Positions 47,641 through 58,000 of a stretch of DNA of 64,000 bases are shown here, piece after piece. The notes beneath the pieces were generated by a model. The model saw only the letters and a list, made by a program, of their open reading frames with translations, searched no databases and was not told where the DNA came from. A program made the translations under genes and the position numbers. The stretch's first letter is position 1, and every line of letters begins with the position of its first letter. This stretch comes from Gemmatimonadaceae bacterium (GTDB lineage Bacteria > Gemmatimonadota > Gemmatimonadetes > Gemmatimonadales > Gemmatimonadaceae), in contig JBBEBQ010000010.1 of NCBI GenBank assembly GCA_040882285.1, forward strand, positions 332,147 through 396,146. The letters run 5' to 3'.

Positions 47641-48483
47641 ATGTTTCCCCTCAACCGGCGGGAGACGACCAAGCTCGTGCGTGCCGCGCTGGAGGAGGAC
47701 GGCGCGTTCGACGACATAACGACGATCGCGACGGTGGTGTCGGACCGGCGGGCGCACTGCCGCCTGGTCGCCAGGAAGGCGGGCGTGATCGCGGGGCTGC
47801 CGCTTGCCGTCGAAGCGTTCCGGCAGCTGAATCCGCGGGTCACGGTACGGGTCGATGGCGAGGACGGACGCAAGGTGGCTCCCGGATCCGTTTTCGTCGT
47901 GCTGAGCGGCAGCGCGCGTGGACTGCTGTCGGCCGAGCGCGTCGCGCTGAACTTTCTCCAGCGCCTGTCGGGGATAGCGACGCTCACCGCCAAGTTCGTC
48001 GCGGCGGTGCACGGCACGGGCGCGAAGATACTGGACACGAGAAAGACGACTCCCGGCTGGCGGAGTCTGGAGAAATACGCGGTGCGCGCGGGCGGCGGCA
48101 CCAATCACCGGCTGGACCTCTCCACCGCGATCCTGATCAAGGACAATCACCTCCGCGCCCTCGATGGAGATCTGGAGCTGGCGATTCGGCGGACGCGCGA
48201 GCTCGCGCCGCGCGGCACCAAGGTCGAAGTCGAGTGCGACAGGATCGCTCAGGTGCGCGCGGCCGTCGAGGCCGGCGCGGACATCGTTCTGCTCGACAAC
48301 ATGAAGGTCGACGAGATCCGGCGCTGCGTGGAGCTGGTGGACGGGCGCGCCATCGTCGAGGCGTCCGGCGGAATCAACCTGACCAACGTTCGGGCGATCG
48401 CCATGACCGGCGTGGATTGGATCTCGGTCGGCGCGCTCACGCACTCCGCACCTTCGCTGGACCTGGCGCTCGACTTCACCTAG
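47641..48483 (+). CDS. nadC: Nicotinate-nucleotide pyrophosphorylase (carboxylating)
   Basis: 280 residues. Converts quinolinate and PRPP to nicotinate mononucleotide, CO2 and PPi. Seen: EEDGAFDDITT at the N-terminus, NFLQRLSGIATLTAKFV, ILDTRKTTPGWRSLEKYAVRAGGGTNHR, ILIKDNHL, KVEVECD and EASGGINLTNVRAIAMTGVDWISVGALTHS. ATG 47641 follows GATGAGGGGGTG and gives the usual length; ATG 47578 in frame lacks a ribosome site. Confidence 0.94.
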   Translation: MFPLNRRETTKLVRAALEEDGAFDDITTIATVVSDRRAHCRLVARKAGVIAGLPLAVEAFRQLNPRVTVRVDGEDGRKVAPGSVFVVLSGSARGLLSAERVALNFLQRLSGIATLTAKFVAAVHGTGAKILDTRKTTPGWRSLEKYAVRAGGGTNHRLDLSTAILIKDNHLRALDGDLELAIRRTRELAPRGTKVEVECDRIAQVRAAVEAGADIVLLDNMKVDEIRRCVELVDGRAIVEASGGINLTNVRAIAMTGVDWISVGALTHSAPSLDLALDFT

Positions 48484-48491
48484 CTCGACCG

Positions 48492-48571
48492 GCAGCAGAC
48501 GGCTCCCAATCGTCCGGCGGGCCTACGCTTCGCTAACACGGCCCTCCGGACGATCGGGAGCCGTCTGCTGC
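48492..48571. repeat. Hairpin element C with conserved CTACGCT...CGCTAACACG core
   Basis: Arms 48492-48522 and 48541-48571 pair at 29 of 31 positions (counted by eye). The 18-bp loop is almost only the core: CTACGCT (48523-48529) and CGCTAACACG (48531-48540). The arms span nearly exactly from the nadC stop to the stop of the convergent acyl-CoA dehydrogenase. No T-tract. Confidence 0.88.
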
Positions 48572-50391
48572 TCACATCTCTGGTGTGTCGAGTATCGAGT
48601 CCGTGACGAAGTAGCCTCCCGACGCGCGCACGGCCGCGGCTGCGGTACGGCGCGCGTCGTCCACCGCGTCCTCGCTGTTGTCCAGGGCGTTGCGCGCGGC
48701 GCGGAAGCGGCGGCCAGACAGCACGCAGAACAGGTCGCACAGCGCGAGCACCTCGGCGTGGCTCGTCTCGTCTCCATCCGCGAGCAGCCGCTGCGTGCGG
48801 GAGATGGTCGCGGCTCTGCCGAACAGCTCGATCGCCATGTTGGCGAGCCGCTCGAGCAAGAGCTGCCGGTCGAGCAGCTCCGTCTTGTGCCGCATGATGG
48901 CGCGCTCGGCGGCGGACTTTAGCTCGGCGACGTGCTTCTCGAAGTAGCGCTTGTCGTCCGCGAGGCGCGGATGGAGATCGACGTCGAGCGTGGAGGTCGC
49001 GCCGAGCGCGCCGCGTACGCGGGCGGCGGCGTAGCCGCTCAATAGACCGAGGTTGCGCATCGGCCGCTTGAGCGCGACTCCCAGCTCCTTGAGCCGGCCG
49101 GCCGGTCCCTCCACTCCGTTCAGGGCGATGAACAGCCGCAGCACTTCGTTGGCGCCCTCGAAGATCCGGTTGATGCGCGAGTCGCGCGCAGCATCCGCTC
49201 GTAGGGGTACGGCTTCACGTAGCCGCGGCCGCCCGCGACCTGCACCAACTCGTCGGTGGCGCGCCACACCAGGTCGCTGGCGAACACCTTCGCGCACGCC
49301 GACTCCAGCGAGCTCTCGGCGTCGGGACGGTCGGCGAGCGACGCGAGGATACCGAACATGGCGTCCGCGGCGTAAATCTCGGAGGCGAGCTGCGACATCT
49401 TCCGCTGCGTGATCTCGAAGTGCGCGAGCGGGTGGCCGAACTGCTCGCGCTGCTCGGCGTACCGCGCCATCTCGCCGAGCGCTCCCTTGGCGCCGCCGGT
49501 GCAGCCGGCGAGCAGAGTGAGGCGGCCGGCGTTGAGCACGTTCACCGCGACGCTGAAGCCCCGGCCGACGCTGCCCAACACGTGATCCGCGGGAACCCGC
49601 ATGTCCCTGTATATCAGCTCGGCTTGCGTCGAGCCGCGTACTCCCAGCTTGCGGACGGTCCCGATGATCTCGAAGCCCGGCATGTCGGGCCGGATGATGA
49701 ACGCCGTCGGGCGTTGCTCGGTGAGGCCCTTTCGCCGTACCGGAGTCTGCGCGAAGGTGACGATCACACCGGCCTTGTGCGCGTTGCCAATCCAGATCTT
49801 GTGGCCGTCGAGAATCCACTCGGAGCCGTCCGTGGCGAGCCGCGCGCTCGAGCGGATGTGCTGCGCGTCGGACCCGATCTCGGGCTCGGTCAACGCGTAC
49901 GCGGCCAGCATCTCTCCCCGCGCGAGCGGGGGGAGATAACGGCGCTTCTGCTCCTCCGTGCCGTAGAGAACGATTGCCTTCGATCCCAGTCCGCAGTGCA
50001 CGCCGACGAGGACAGCCGTCGACGCGTCGGCGAGCGAGATCGCCTCGAAGACGCGCGCGTACGCGGTGGCGGAAAGGCCGAGGCCACCGTACTCGCGTGG
50101 AATCGTGAGCGCGAGAAAGCCGGAGTCCGCGAGCGCAGCGACGACGTCATCGCCGATCGTCTCTTCCTCGTCGAACTTCGCCGGATCTATGAGATCAGCG
50201 CGCAACTCCCGCAGTCTGTCGACTAGACGCCTGACGGTCTCCGCTTCTCCCGGATCGCGGACGTCCAACGGGTCCGGATACGGGAAGAGCAGCTCGTCGT
50301 GCACGGCTCCCGCGAACAGCCCGCTTCCGAAAGACGCGCGCCCGCCCGGAGCGGGCGCGGCGCGTGTCTCACGCTCAGCCGCGGACGTCAC
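48572..50391 (-). pseudogene. Acyl-CoA dehydrogenase, frameshifted
   Basis: The two parts together give a VLCAD-like enzyme of about 605 residues. Part one (50391 down to about 49190): LTIPREYGGLGLSATAYARV, AYALTEPEIGSDAQHI, WIGNAHKAGVI and VAGGRGYVKPYPYERMLR. Part two continues in another frame with DSRINRIFEGANEVLRLFI and a long C-terminal helical domain. The break is at about 49183-49189, where the family calls for CTG-CGC-GAC but the strand reads CTGCGCGCGAC, an extra GC. It is a real mutation or a base-calling slip. Start GTG 50391 overlaps the upstream stop. Confidence 0.85.
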
Positions 50392-50807
50392 GCCATCGCT
50401 GTGCGGGAGCCGCGCAGCCAACGCCAGTGCACCGCGAACAGCACGCCGGCCACCAGCAGCATCAACGTCGACGTCACCAGCGAGCGCAGCGCCCGGTGGC
50501 GCACGGCGGCGATGCGCTCCGCGCGTTCTTCGGCACAGAGCGCCATGAGCACGCTGTCCGCGGGAATGTCGGGGGCGGCGGCGGACGGAGCGTCAGGACG
50601 AATCGAGCTGCTGGTGCGCATCCAGCGCTGCCTGCAGGCCTCGAGCGAGCGCCCGCCGAACTCACCGGTGACCTCCCGGGACATCTCCGGCTCCGCGAAC
50701 TCGAACACGTTGTTCACGACGCTGTTCAGCGAGATGAGTATGGTGATGACGGCGATGAGACACACCGTGTAGCCGTACACCTGCGGGATCCAGCGCGGTT
50801 GGTCCAT
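50388..50807 (-). CDS. Small two-segment membrane protein of unknown function
   Basis: 139 residues. One hydrophobic segment near residues 10-30 (YTVCLIAVITILISLNSVVN), a charged middle with FGGRSLEACRQRWMR, and a second segment near 110-128 (LVTSTLMLLVAGVLFAVHW). No family recognised. It overlaps the acyl-CoA dehydrogenase start by 4 bp (GTGA), so it is translated with it. Confidence 0.65.
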   Translation of the reverse strand: MDQPRWIPQVYGYTVCLIAVITILISLNSVVNNVFEFAEPEMSREVTGEFGGRSLEACRQRWMRTSSSIRPDAPSAAAPDIPADSVLMALCAEERAERIAAVRHRALRSLVTSTLMLLVAGVLFAVHWRWLRGSRTAMA

Positions 50808-50861
50808 GATCTCTCCGTGGAAGCGGGCGCGCCCGGTGGCGCGAGTCCCGGGGAGCTAAAG

Positions 50862-52928
50862 CTACCCGCCCGACGGAGTCGGGACAGGGGCGCGGGCCGC
50901 GTCCCGGAGCTGCTCCGTCAGCTGCGCCGGATCCCGCGTCGGAAGGTTGCAGGTAAAGCCGCGGCAGACGTACGCCGTGGCCCCTCCCGCGGCATCCCGT
51001 CCACGCAGCAGTGCCACTTTGCCCGCCCGGGCCGGATCGCCACCGGCGAGAACCAGCGCGGGCACGTACGTGCCCGCGGCAGCGCGCACGAGCTGCCTGA
51101 AATCGTCGCCGGCCGGATCGCCGGCGATGGCGACCTGCACGCCGCCGCGCGCCAGCATGTCGGCGACGCCCAGCAAGTGCCCGAACGCTATCGCGTGCCT
51201 GCTCATGGACGTGGCGAGCGGGCGGAGGACGCGCTCGGCGCGCTTGCGATATGTCTCGTCGCTCGTCAGCTCGGAGATGCGGAGGCAAAGCTCCGCGGCG
51301 AGCGAGCTGCCCGCCGGCACTGCGTTGTCGGCGACGTCGCGCGGACGCGTGATCAGCTTCTCGGCGTCGCGGGCCGTGTCGAAGAACACGCGGGACTCCT
51401 CGTCCCAGAATTGGCCGGTGATCGCGGCGGAGATCTCCAGCGCCCGGTCGATCCACTGCTCGTCGAACGTCAGCTCGTAAACGGAGATGAAGCCGAGTGC
51501 GACCGCGGCGTGATCCTCCAGAAAGCCCGGGATGCGGCTGACGCCGTCCTTGCGGGAGCGCAGCACCCGCCCGTCGCGAACCATCTCTCGATGCAGCAGC
51601 GCGGCGTTTTTCAACGCCATCGCGCGGAACCGCTCGTTATCGAAGGCGCGGGCGGCCTCCGCTACCGCGCGCAGCATGAGACCGTTCCATCCCGCGAGAA
51701 TCTTCTCGTCGCGGCCCGGCCAGACACGGCGCGAGCGCGCTTCATACAGCATCGTCTTCGCGCCCTCGATCGCCTCGGCCAGTTCGGTCGCCGTCGCGCC
51801 GAGTCGCGCCGCGAAAACGGCGGGCTCCGAGGCCACGAACAGAATGTTCGCTCCCTCGAAGTTTCCGCCGGGGGTCACGCCGTGATACGACTTCATTAGC
51901 GCCGAGTCGTCGCCCAGGAGCCCATCGAGCTCCGCTTCGCTCCAGACGTAGAACTTTCCCTCGTGTCCCTCGCTGTCGGCGTCCAGCGAGGAATAGAAGC
52001 CGCCTTCCGGCGATGTCATCTCTCGCTCGACCCACGTGATGGTGTCGAGCGTCACGCGCTTCACTTCCTCGTCGCCGGTCGCCTGCCACAGGTGGACGCC
52101 GAGGCGGAGGAGCAGCGCGTTGTCGTACAGCATCTTCTCGAAGTGCGGCACCAGCCACTCGTCGTCCACGGAGTAGCGCGCAAAGCCGCCGCCGATCTGA
52201 TCGTAGATTCCGCCGCGCGCCATCCGGCGGAACGAATTGAGCGCGATGTCGGTCGCGTGGCGGCTGTCCGTCCGCGCCCCGTGCCGCAGGAGAAAATCGA
52301 GCGCCATCGCCTGGGGAAACTTCGGGGCCGAGTCGAAGCCGCCGCGTGCGGCGTCGTACCGCTGGGCGATGTTGCGGTACGCGAGCTCGAGCATCCGGTC
52401 CGTGAGCTCGCCCGCGCCGGCGGATGCCGGGGAAGGCTGGTAGATCTGGCGGAGCTGCGCGGCGCTCCTGTTCACGTCGTCGCGGTGCTCGCTGTATGCG
52501 CGCGCGACCGACTCGAGCACCTTGGTGAAGGACGGCATGCCGTGCCGGTCGGTCGGCGAGAAGTATGTGCCGCCATAGAACGGCTCGCCCTCGGGCGTGA
52601 GGAACACAGTCATCGGCCAGCCGCCGTGCCCGGTCATCGCCTGCACGGCCTGCATGTAGATGCTGTCCAGATCGGGCCGCTCCTCACGATCCACCTTGAT
52701 GTTGACGAAGTGCTCGTTCATCAGGGCCGCGGTGGCTTCGTCCTCGAAGGACTCGTGCGCCATGACATGGCACCAGTGGCACGCGGCGTAGCCGATGCTC
52801 AGCAGGATGGGCTTGTCCTCGCGCCTCGCGCGCTCGAGCGCGTCGGCGGACCAGGGGTGCCAGTCGACGGGGTTGTCGGCGTGCTGGAGGAGGTAGGGGC
52901 TGGATTCGTTTATTAGGAGATTGGGCAT
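50862..52928 (-). CDS. Thioredoxin-domain protein of the YyaL/SPATA20 (DUF255) family
   Basis: 688 residues. N-terminal DUF255 thioredoxin-like domain with [40 protein letters not shown] (CxxC near residue 50) and [19 protein letters not shown]. An (alpha/alpha)6-barrel-like region follows ([43 protein letters not shown]). Family function is poorly defined (redox or sugar-epimerase-like). Divergent from crcB. Confidence 0.92.
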   Translation of the reverse strand: MPNLLINESSPYLLQHADNPVDWHPWSADALERARREDKPILLSIGYAACHWCHVMAHESFEDEATAALMNEHFVNIKVDREERPDLDSIYMQAVQAMTGHGGWPMTVFLTPEGEPFYGGTYFSPTDRHGMPSFTKVLESVARAYSEHRDDVNRSAAQLRQIYQPSPASAGAGELTDRMLELAYRNIAQRYDAARGGFDSAPKFPQAMALDFLLRHGARTDSRHATDIALNSFRRMARGGIYDQIGGGFARYSVDDEWLVPHFEKMLYDNALLLRLGVHLWQATGDEEVKRVTLDTITWVEREMTSPEGGFYSSLDADSEGHEGKFYVWSEAELDGLLGDDSALMKSYHGVTPGGNFEGANILFVASEPAVFAARLGATATELAEAIEGAKTMLYEARSRRVWPGRDEKILAGWNGLMLRAVAEAARAFDNERFRAMALKNAALLHREMVRDGRVLRSRKDGVSRIPGFLEDHAAVALGFISVYELTFDEQWIDRALEISAAITGQFWDEESRVFFDTARDAEKLITRPRDVADNAVPAGSSLAAELCLRISELTSDETYRKRAERVLRPLATSMSRHAIAFGHLLGVADMLARGGVQVAIAGDPAGDDFRQLVRAAAGTYVPALVLAGGDPARAGKVALLRGRDAAGGATAYVCRGFTCNLPTRDPAQLTEQLRDAARAPVPTPSGG

Positions 52929-52984
52929 TGCGTTTGGAAGCTTTGCATAATTCCGACCAGCGGAAACCGACGGGATGGAAGGGA

Positions 52985-53117
52985 GGAGAGCGTTGTGCGT
53001 TTACCGTTAAAGCGTTCTGCGTAAGGACGTGAGAGCGGGGGGAGAACCCCGCCAAGAGGCCCACCGCAGCCACGGCCTGACGCGCAACGGAACGACGGTG
53101 AACGCACAACGCTCTCC
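52985..53117. repeat. Foldback of GCGTT-type heptads
   Basis: Arms 52985-53007 and 53095-53117 pair at 22 of 23 positions; weaker pairing continues inward. CGTT recurs every 7 bp in the left arm (AGCGTTG, TGCGTTT, ACCGTTA). The loop contains a small CGGGG/CCCCG hairpin near 53036-53051. It sits between the divergent yyaL-like and crcB genes, so it is not a terminator. Confidence 0.85.
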
Positions 53118-53169
53118 GTAGTTTGGCCCCGGCATCGCCGAGAACGACACGCCGTAATAACTTGTATGG

Positions 53170-53553
53170 ATGCTGGCAATGATAGCCCTGGGCGGCGCCG
53201 TCGGATCAGTCACGAGATATCTGCTCGGCGGAGTGGTTCAACGCACGGCCGGGATGGCGTTCCCCGTGGGGACTCTGATGGTCAATGTCTCGGGATCGTT
53301 CCTCGCCGGGTTTCTGCTGCGCTATTTCATGAACGTCCAGACCCACCCGATGCTTCGCGCGGCGCTGATCGTCGGCTTCTGCGGCGGGTTCACCACGTTC
53401 TCCGCGTTTACCACGGAGACGCTGGGGCTGTTCGAGGGCGGAGAGTACGCGAGGGCCGCGTTGTACGTCGCGGCCAGTGTCGCGCTCTCGCTCATGGCGG
53501 TGTTCGCCGGCTTCGCGGCTGGGATCGTCGCCGTGCCGCACCATTCACGCTGA
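53170..53553 (+). CDS. crcB: Fluoride channel FluC/CrcB
   Basis: 127 residues, four membrane helices. Family motifs: GGAVGSVTRYLLGG, FPVGTLMVNVSGSFLAGFLL, and GFCGGFTTFSAFTTETLG with the Phe and Thr residues that line the fluoride path. Dual-topology dimers expel F- from the cytosol. I see no fluoride riboswitch upstream. ATG 53170 is used; 53179 is possible. Confidence 0.93.
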   Translation: MLAMIALGGAVGSVTRYLLGGVVQRTAGMAFPVGTLMVNVSGSFLAGFLLRYFMNVQTHPMLRAALIVGFCGGFTTFSAFTTETLGLFEGGEYARAALYVAASVALSLMAVFAGFAAGIVAVPHHSR

Positions 53554-53578
53554 TCCGGTCCGCCGGAAGGGATGCTCC

Positions 53579-54958
53579 GTGTCTGAAGATCTGACTCGTT
53601 ATCTGGATGACAACGACGCGAGGATTCGCGACGAGCTGTTCGACCTGCTGAGGATTCCAAGCGTCAGCGCGCGGTCCGAGCACAAGGGCGACATGACGCG
53701 GACGGCCGAGTGGGTGCGGGACTCGCTCAGCGAGCTCGGCTTCGAGACGAAGATCCATCAGACGAAGGGTCATCCGATCGTCGTCGGCGAGTGGAGAAAG
53801 GCTCCCGGCGCGCCGACGGTACTCGTTTACGGCCACTACGACGTGCAGCCGCCGGAGCCGCTCGAGCTGTGGACGTCGCCGCCGTTCGAGCCGACGATCC
53901 GGGACGGCAAGATCTTCGCGCGCGGCTCGGTGGACGACAAAGGCCAGTTCTTCCTGCACATCAAGGCGGTGGAGGCGCACCTGAAGACGCGCGGCAAGCT
54001 GCCCGTGAACATGGTCTTCCTCATCGAGGGCGAGGAGGAGATCGGGAGCGAGAACCTCGCCGAATTCGTGAACAAGCAGCGCGACTTGCTGAAGGCGGAC
54101 GCGGTAGTGATCTCCGATTCGACCATGTACGCGGCGGGGCAGCCGTCGATCCTCTCGTCGCTGCGCGGACTGGCGTACTTCGAGATCAACGTGCAGGGGC
54201 CGGCGAGCGACCTGCACTCCGGCATGTACGGCGGCGCCGTCGTCAATCCGGCGACCGCGCTCGCGAAGATCATCGCGACGTTCCACGACGCCAGGGGGCG
54301 AGTGGCCATCGACGGCTTCTACGATGCCGTCCGCGAGTGGGAGCCGGAGATACGCGAGCAGATGCGCGCCCTGCCGGCGGACGACGCCGCCTTTCTCAAG
54401 GAAGTGGGCGCGACGGCACTCGGCGGCGAGGCGGGCTACACGACGCTGGAGAAGCTGTGGACGCGGCCGACGTGCGAGGTGAACGGACTCCTCAGCGGCT
54501 ACACCGGCGAGGGCGCCAAGACCGTGCTGCCGGCGCACGCGATGGCGAAAGTGAGCTGCCGCCTGGTTCCCGACCAGCAGCCGCAGGAGATCGAGCGGCT
54601 GATGCAGGCGCACGTCGCGCGGGTGGCGCCGAAGGGAGTGACGGTGACGTGCGAACATCTGCACGGTGGCCGCGCGTGGAAGGCCACGCTGAAGGGCCCC
54701 ATCTTCGACGCGGCGCGCAGGGCGCTCGAGTCCGCGTTCGGTAAAGCGCCGGTGATTACAGGCGAGGGCGGCTCGATTCCGGTCGTCAGCGACTTCGAGC
54801 AGATCCTCGGCGCGCCCGTGCTGCTGGTCGGCTTCGGGCTTCCGGGCGAGAACGCGCACGCGCCGGACGAGTGGATCAGCGAGGAGAACTTCCGCCTGGG
54901 GATGCGGGCGATGGCGGAGATGTGGGACCATTACGCCGCCGCTGTCGCGGCGGCGTAG
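53579..54958 (+). CDS. M20-family dipeptidase
   Basis: 459 residues from GTG 53579 (GGAAGGG upstream). Zinc ligands and catalytic residues: VYGHYDVQPPEPLE (His, Asp), ARGSVDDKGQFFLH (bridging Asp), LIEGEEEIGSEN (catalytic and ligand Glu), VISDST (Asp) and a C-terminal ENAHAPDEW His. The dimerisation domain lies at about 180-340. Likely a cytosolic dipeptidase, with no signal peptide. Confidence 0.93.
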   Translation: MSEDLTRYLDDNDARIRDELFDLLRIPSVSARSEHKGDMTRTAEWVRDSLSELGFETKIHQTKGHPIVVGEWRKAPGAPTVLVYGHYDVQPPEPLELWTSPPFEPTIRDGKIFARGSVDDKGQFFLHIKAVEAHLKTRGKLPVNMVFLIEGEEEIGSENLAEFVNKQRDLLKADAVVISDSTMYAAGQPSILSSLRGLAYFEINVQGPASDLHSGMYGGAVVNPATALAKIIATFHDARGRVAIDGFYDAVREWEPEIREQMRALPADDAAFLKEVGATALGGEAGYTTLEKLWTRPTCEVNGLLSGYTGEGAKTVLPAHAMAKVSCRLVPDQQPQEIERLMQAHVARVAPKGVTVTCEHLHGGRAWKATLKGPIFDAARRALESAFGKAPVITGEGGSIPVVSDFEQILGAPVLLVGFGLPGENAHAPDEWISEENFRLGMRAMAEMWDHYAAAVAAA

Positions 54959-55052
54959 CTGTTGGCTGTTGGCTATTGGCTCTTAGCTACCCGCATCGCA
55001 TTTCCCGTCGTTTCGCCCCAAGCCAACAGCCAATAGCCAACAGCTAATAGCT
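54957..55052. repeat. Foldback of TTGGCTA/TTGGCTG heptads between convergent genes
   Basis: Arms 54957-54988 and 55021-55052 pair at 28 of 32 positions (by eye). Units GGCTGTT, GGCTATT and GGCTCTT lie in phase. It starts within the stop codon of the dipeptidase gene and ends 4 bp before the tamB stop. Same heptad set as 33573-33666 and 16873-16920. Confidence 0.92.
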
Positions 55053-55056
55053 GTTC

Positions 55057-58000
55057 TCAGTATCTCCACTCCCTGATCAGGAACAGCCCCAGCACGCTGC
55101 GCGTGATGGGCTCCCGCCGCTCGAGCGTCGGCTCGCGCAGCAGGTAGCGCGGCTCCAGCGCCATCTCGATCCTGTAGCCGGGCATAGACGGGAAGCGGTG
55201 CTCGAGCGTGAAGCCGGGACGCCGCAGCGCGGCCGGATCCGGCCTGCCGGTGAGCGATATGAACGTGTTCGGGTTCACGTACTTGCCGAACTCCACCTCG
55301 GTGCTGCGCAGGAAGCTGCCGACGTCGGTCTGTATCTCGGCGGGCGAGATGATGAGCACGTCGGCGCCGAGCGAGCGGGCGGCTTCGGCCGCGATCTCTT
55401 CGGTGAAGACTCCGAGGGCGACGGCGGCGAGCTGCTTCGTCGCGAGCGCCGCGCCGGTTCCGACTAGTGTGCCGGCGCCGCCGCCGGTGGACAGCGCGGA
55501 GCCGCCCAGCTGCGTGAGGGTCGTGCCCGACTGCCCGAACGCGAGATAGCTCAGGATATCGCTCTGCGCCATCGGCGGCTGCGCGTCGCTCGTGAGCGTG
55601 ATCTTCGGGCTCCTGAGCGTTCCGCCGATCACGATCTGGATGTTGATCGCCTCGCGCGTCGGGAGCCGGACCTCGTACTCGCCCTGGATCTGCAGAGTGG
55701 GATTTATCTCGCTCAGTCCGACGAACGTCGCCGATCCGCGCCTGATCTTGAACCTGCGGCTGAAGAACACATAGTCGCCGCGGTCGCTCAGCAGGACTCC
55801 GTCGAGCGTGAGTGATTCCCTGGCGCGGTCCGCGCGGACGATGAGGTCGCCGTCGGTGTACACCTCGAGGTTGACGTTCGGCGCGCGCACGAAGACGTCG
55901 CGCTCCACGCGGAGATTGAGCTCGACGCGCAGGTTCGCGAGCAGCGGCGACTGGGCGGGGAAGATCTCCGACGCCGGCGTGAGCGCGGTATCGAGTACGG
56001 CGAACAGCGCCGGGTCGTCCGCGCCGATGACTTCGCGATCCTCGGGCGTCGGTATGTAGAGAACTCCTTCGCGGATCCGCACGCCGCCGCTGATCAGCGC
56101 TCCGTCGAAGGGCCCGTACATCGCGACGTCGAGGTCGGCGAACAGCTCGCCGTGATCGTTGTCGAGGATCCGCGCGTTCGTGGAAGTCAGGTGCAGGTCG
56201 AACGACGGCGCGCGGAAGGCTCCGACGCCGACGCCTCCGGTTACCCGGAACGGACCGGCGCTCCGGCCCACGAGGGAATCCACCACGACGGTGTCGCCGG
56301 TCATCCGCACCACGCCGTACACCTGCCGCACCGTCACGCCCGTCGGGACGATCTTCGCGCTGCCGTTCTCGATGGCCACCGTCCCCGACAGCGCCGGCGC
56401 GCTCAGCGTGCCGCCGATGGTGACGTTGCCGCTGGTGCGGCCGCGAACGTTGGTGACGTAGCCGCCGAGCTGCGGCAGGATCGCGACAGGGAAGCTGTCT
56501 GCCGTCACGCGCAGCGCTATCTGCCGGTCGCGGGGAATGCGCGAGCCCGTGACTCCGGTGAGCGCGAGGTTCACCGGGATCGTTCCCTCCGCGACGATGA
56601 TCGAGCGGCCGTTCGGGAGGGTGGCGTCGGCGCGCCCGGTAAGAGTCTCATCCGTGTAATCGACGGTGCCGTGTACCTCGGGCAGGCGCGTCTCGTTGTA
56701 CACGAAGTCGGTCGCGCCGAACGCTCCCTTGAAGCGCGGATCCGCCAGCGTTCCGGACGCGTTCACGTCGAACGAGAGCAGCCCGCGCGCGCCAATGTCG
56801 CTCTGCAGCAGCGATGCTATGTCCGCGATCTCGAACCGGTCCACCGCGAGACGCAGGTCCGCGTTGCCCTCCCGCGGAATCAGCCCGTCCACGAAGATGC
56901 GTCCGCCCGCCGGATTGGTGAGCTCGAGCGTGCGCACCATGAGCCCGCGCGCGCCCCACTGAATCTCCGACGGCTGTGTGTTGGTCCAGACCGTCGTGTC
57001 GAACTGCAGCCGCATGCTGTCGAGGTGCAGCTCGTGGTGATTCGCGTGGAGCCGGTATTGCGCCGCCAGGCCGTATCTCGTGCGGTCGTCCTGCACGATC
57101 GAGATGTCGGCCGTGCCGCCGGGCTGCTGATACAAGATCTGCGCGTCGATGCTGTCGAGGGCGAATCCCGCCAGCCGCGCGTCAGCGAGCTGCGCGTCCA
57201 CCACGAGCTTCGACGCCGGCGTACGGCCTCCGGTCCACTCGTAGTCGGCGACGAGTCGGCCCACACGCTGGCCGCGCGCGACCAGGTTCGTGCCGCGCGC
57301 AGTGCCCCGCAGGCCGAAGTTCTTGATGTTGCCCGTAGCGACACCCTCGGCGCGCAGCGAGCCCGCCAGCAGGCCGCGTGGGATGACGCTCGGCGTGTCT
57401 ACAGCGATCGGCGGCACACGCCTGCCGGTCACGGCGCGCTCGACCTCGGTCTCGCGCGCGATTCGCAGCGAGTCCGCCCGCGCGCGCTCGACGCGCGCGG
57501 CGAGAATGCGCGGCCGCGGCGCCACCACGCCGGTATCGGCGCCGATGACTCCGGCCAGCGCGGACAGCGTGTCGACGGCGATGCTGTACTGCAACTCGCC
57601 CTGGCGCCGCTCGCTGAGCCCGAACGTGCCCTGCGCGTCGAGCCGGCCCTGCGGCACGCTCACGGTCAGAGTGTCGAAGCGGGCGAGCCCGTCCGCGAAC
57701 GCCACGCGCACCTTGGCCGAGTCGAGCGCGAGTGTGTCCCACGTGGACGTGCGCACGTCAGCCACGAGATTCCCGCGCATGGTCTCCGGATCCGTGCCGG
57801 TGCCGACCATGTGCGCGGTCGCGGTGAGGGCGGTGCGCGGGGCCCGGGTCGAGACGGCGCTCGCATTGAACAGCGCGGCGTTCAAGCGCAGGTCGTAGGC
57901 GGTCGCGCGTCCCTCGAGGTCGACGCGGCCGTTGATCGCGATGTCGCCGCCGCCCGACGCGGCGAGAGTCGTGTTCACGGTGAAGTCGCGCAGCGTTCCG

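Noticed and set aside
53100-53169. Fluoride riboswitch upstream of crcB
   Set aside because: I could not find the conserved crcB-motif boxes; the region is the right arm of a heptad foldback plus a short spacer.
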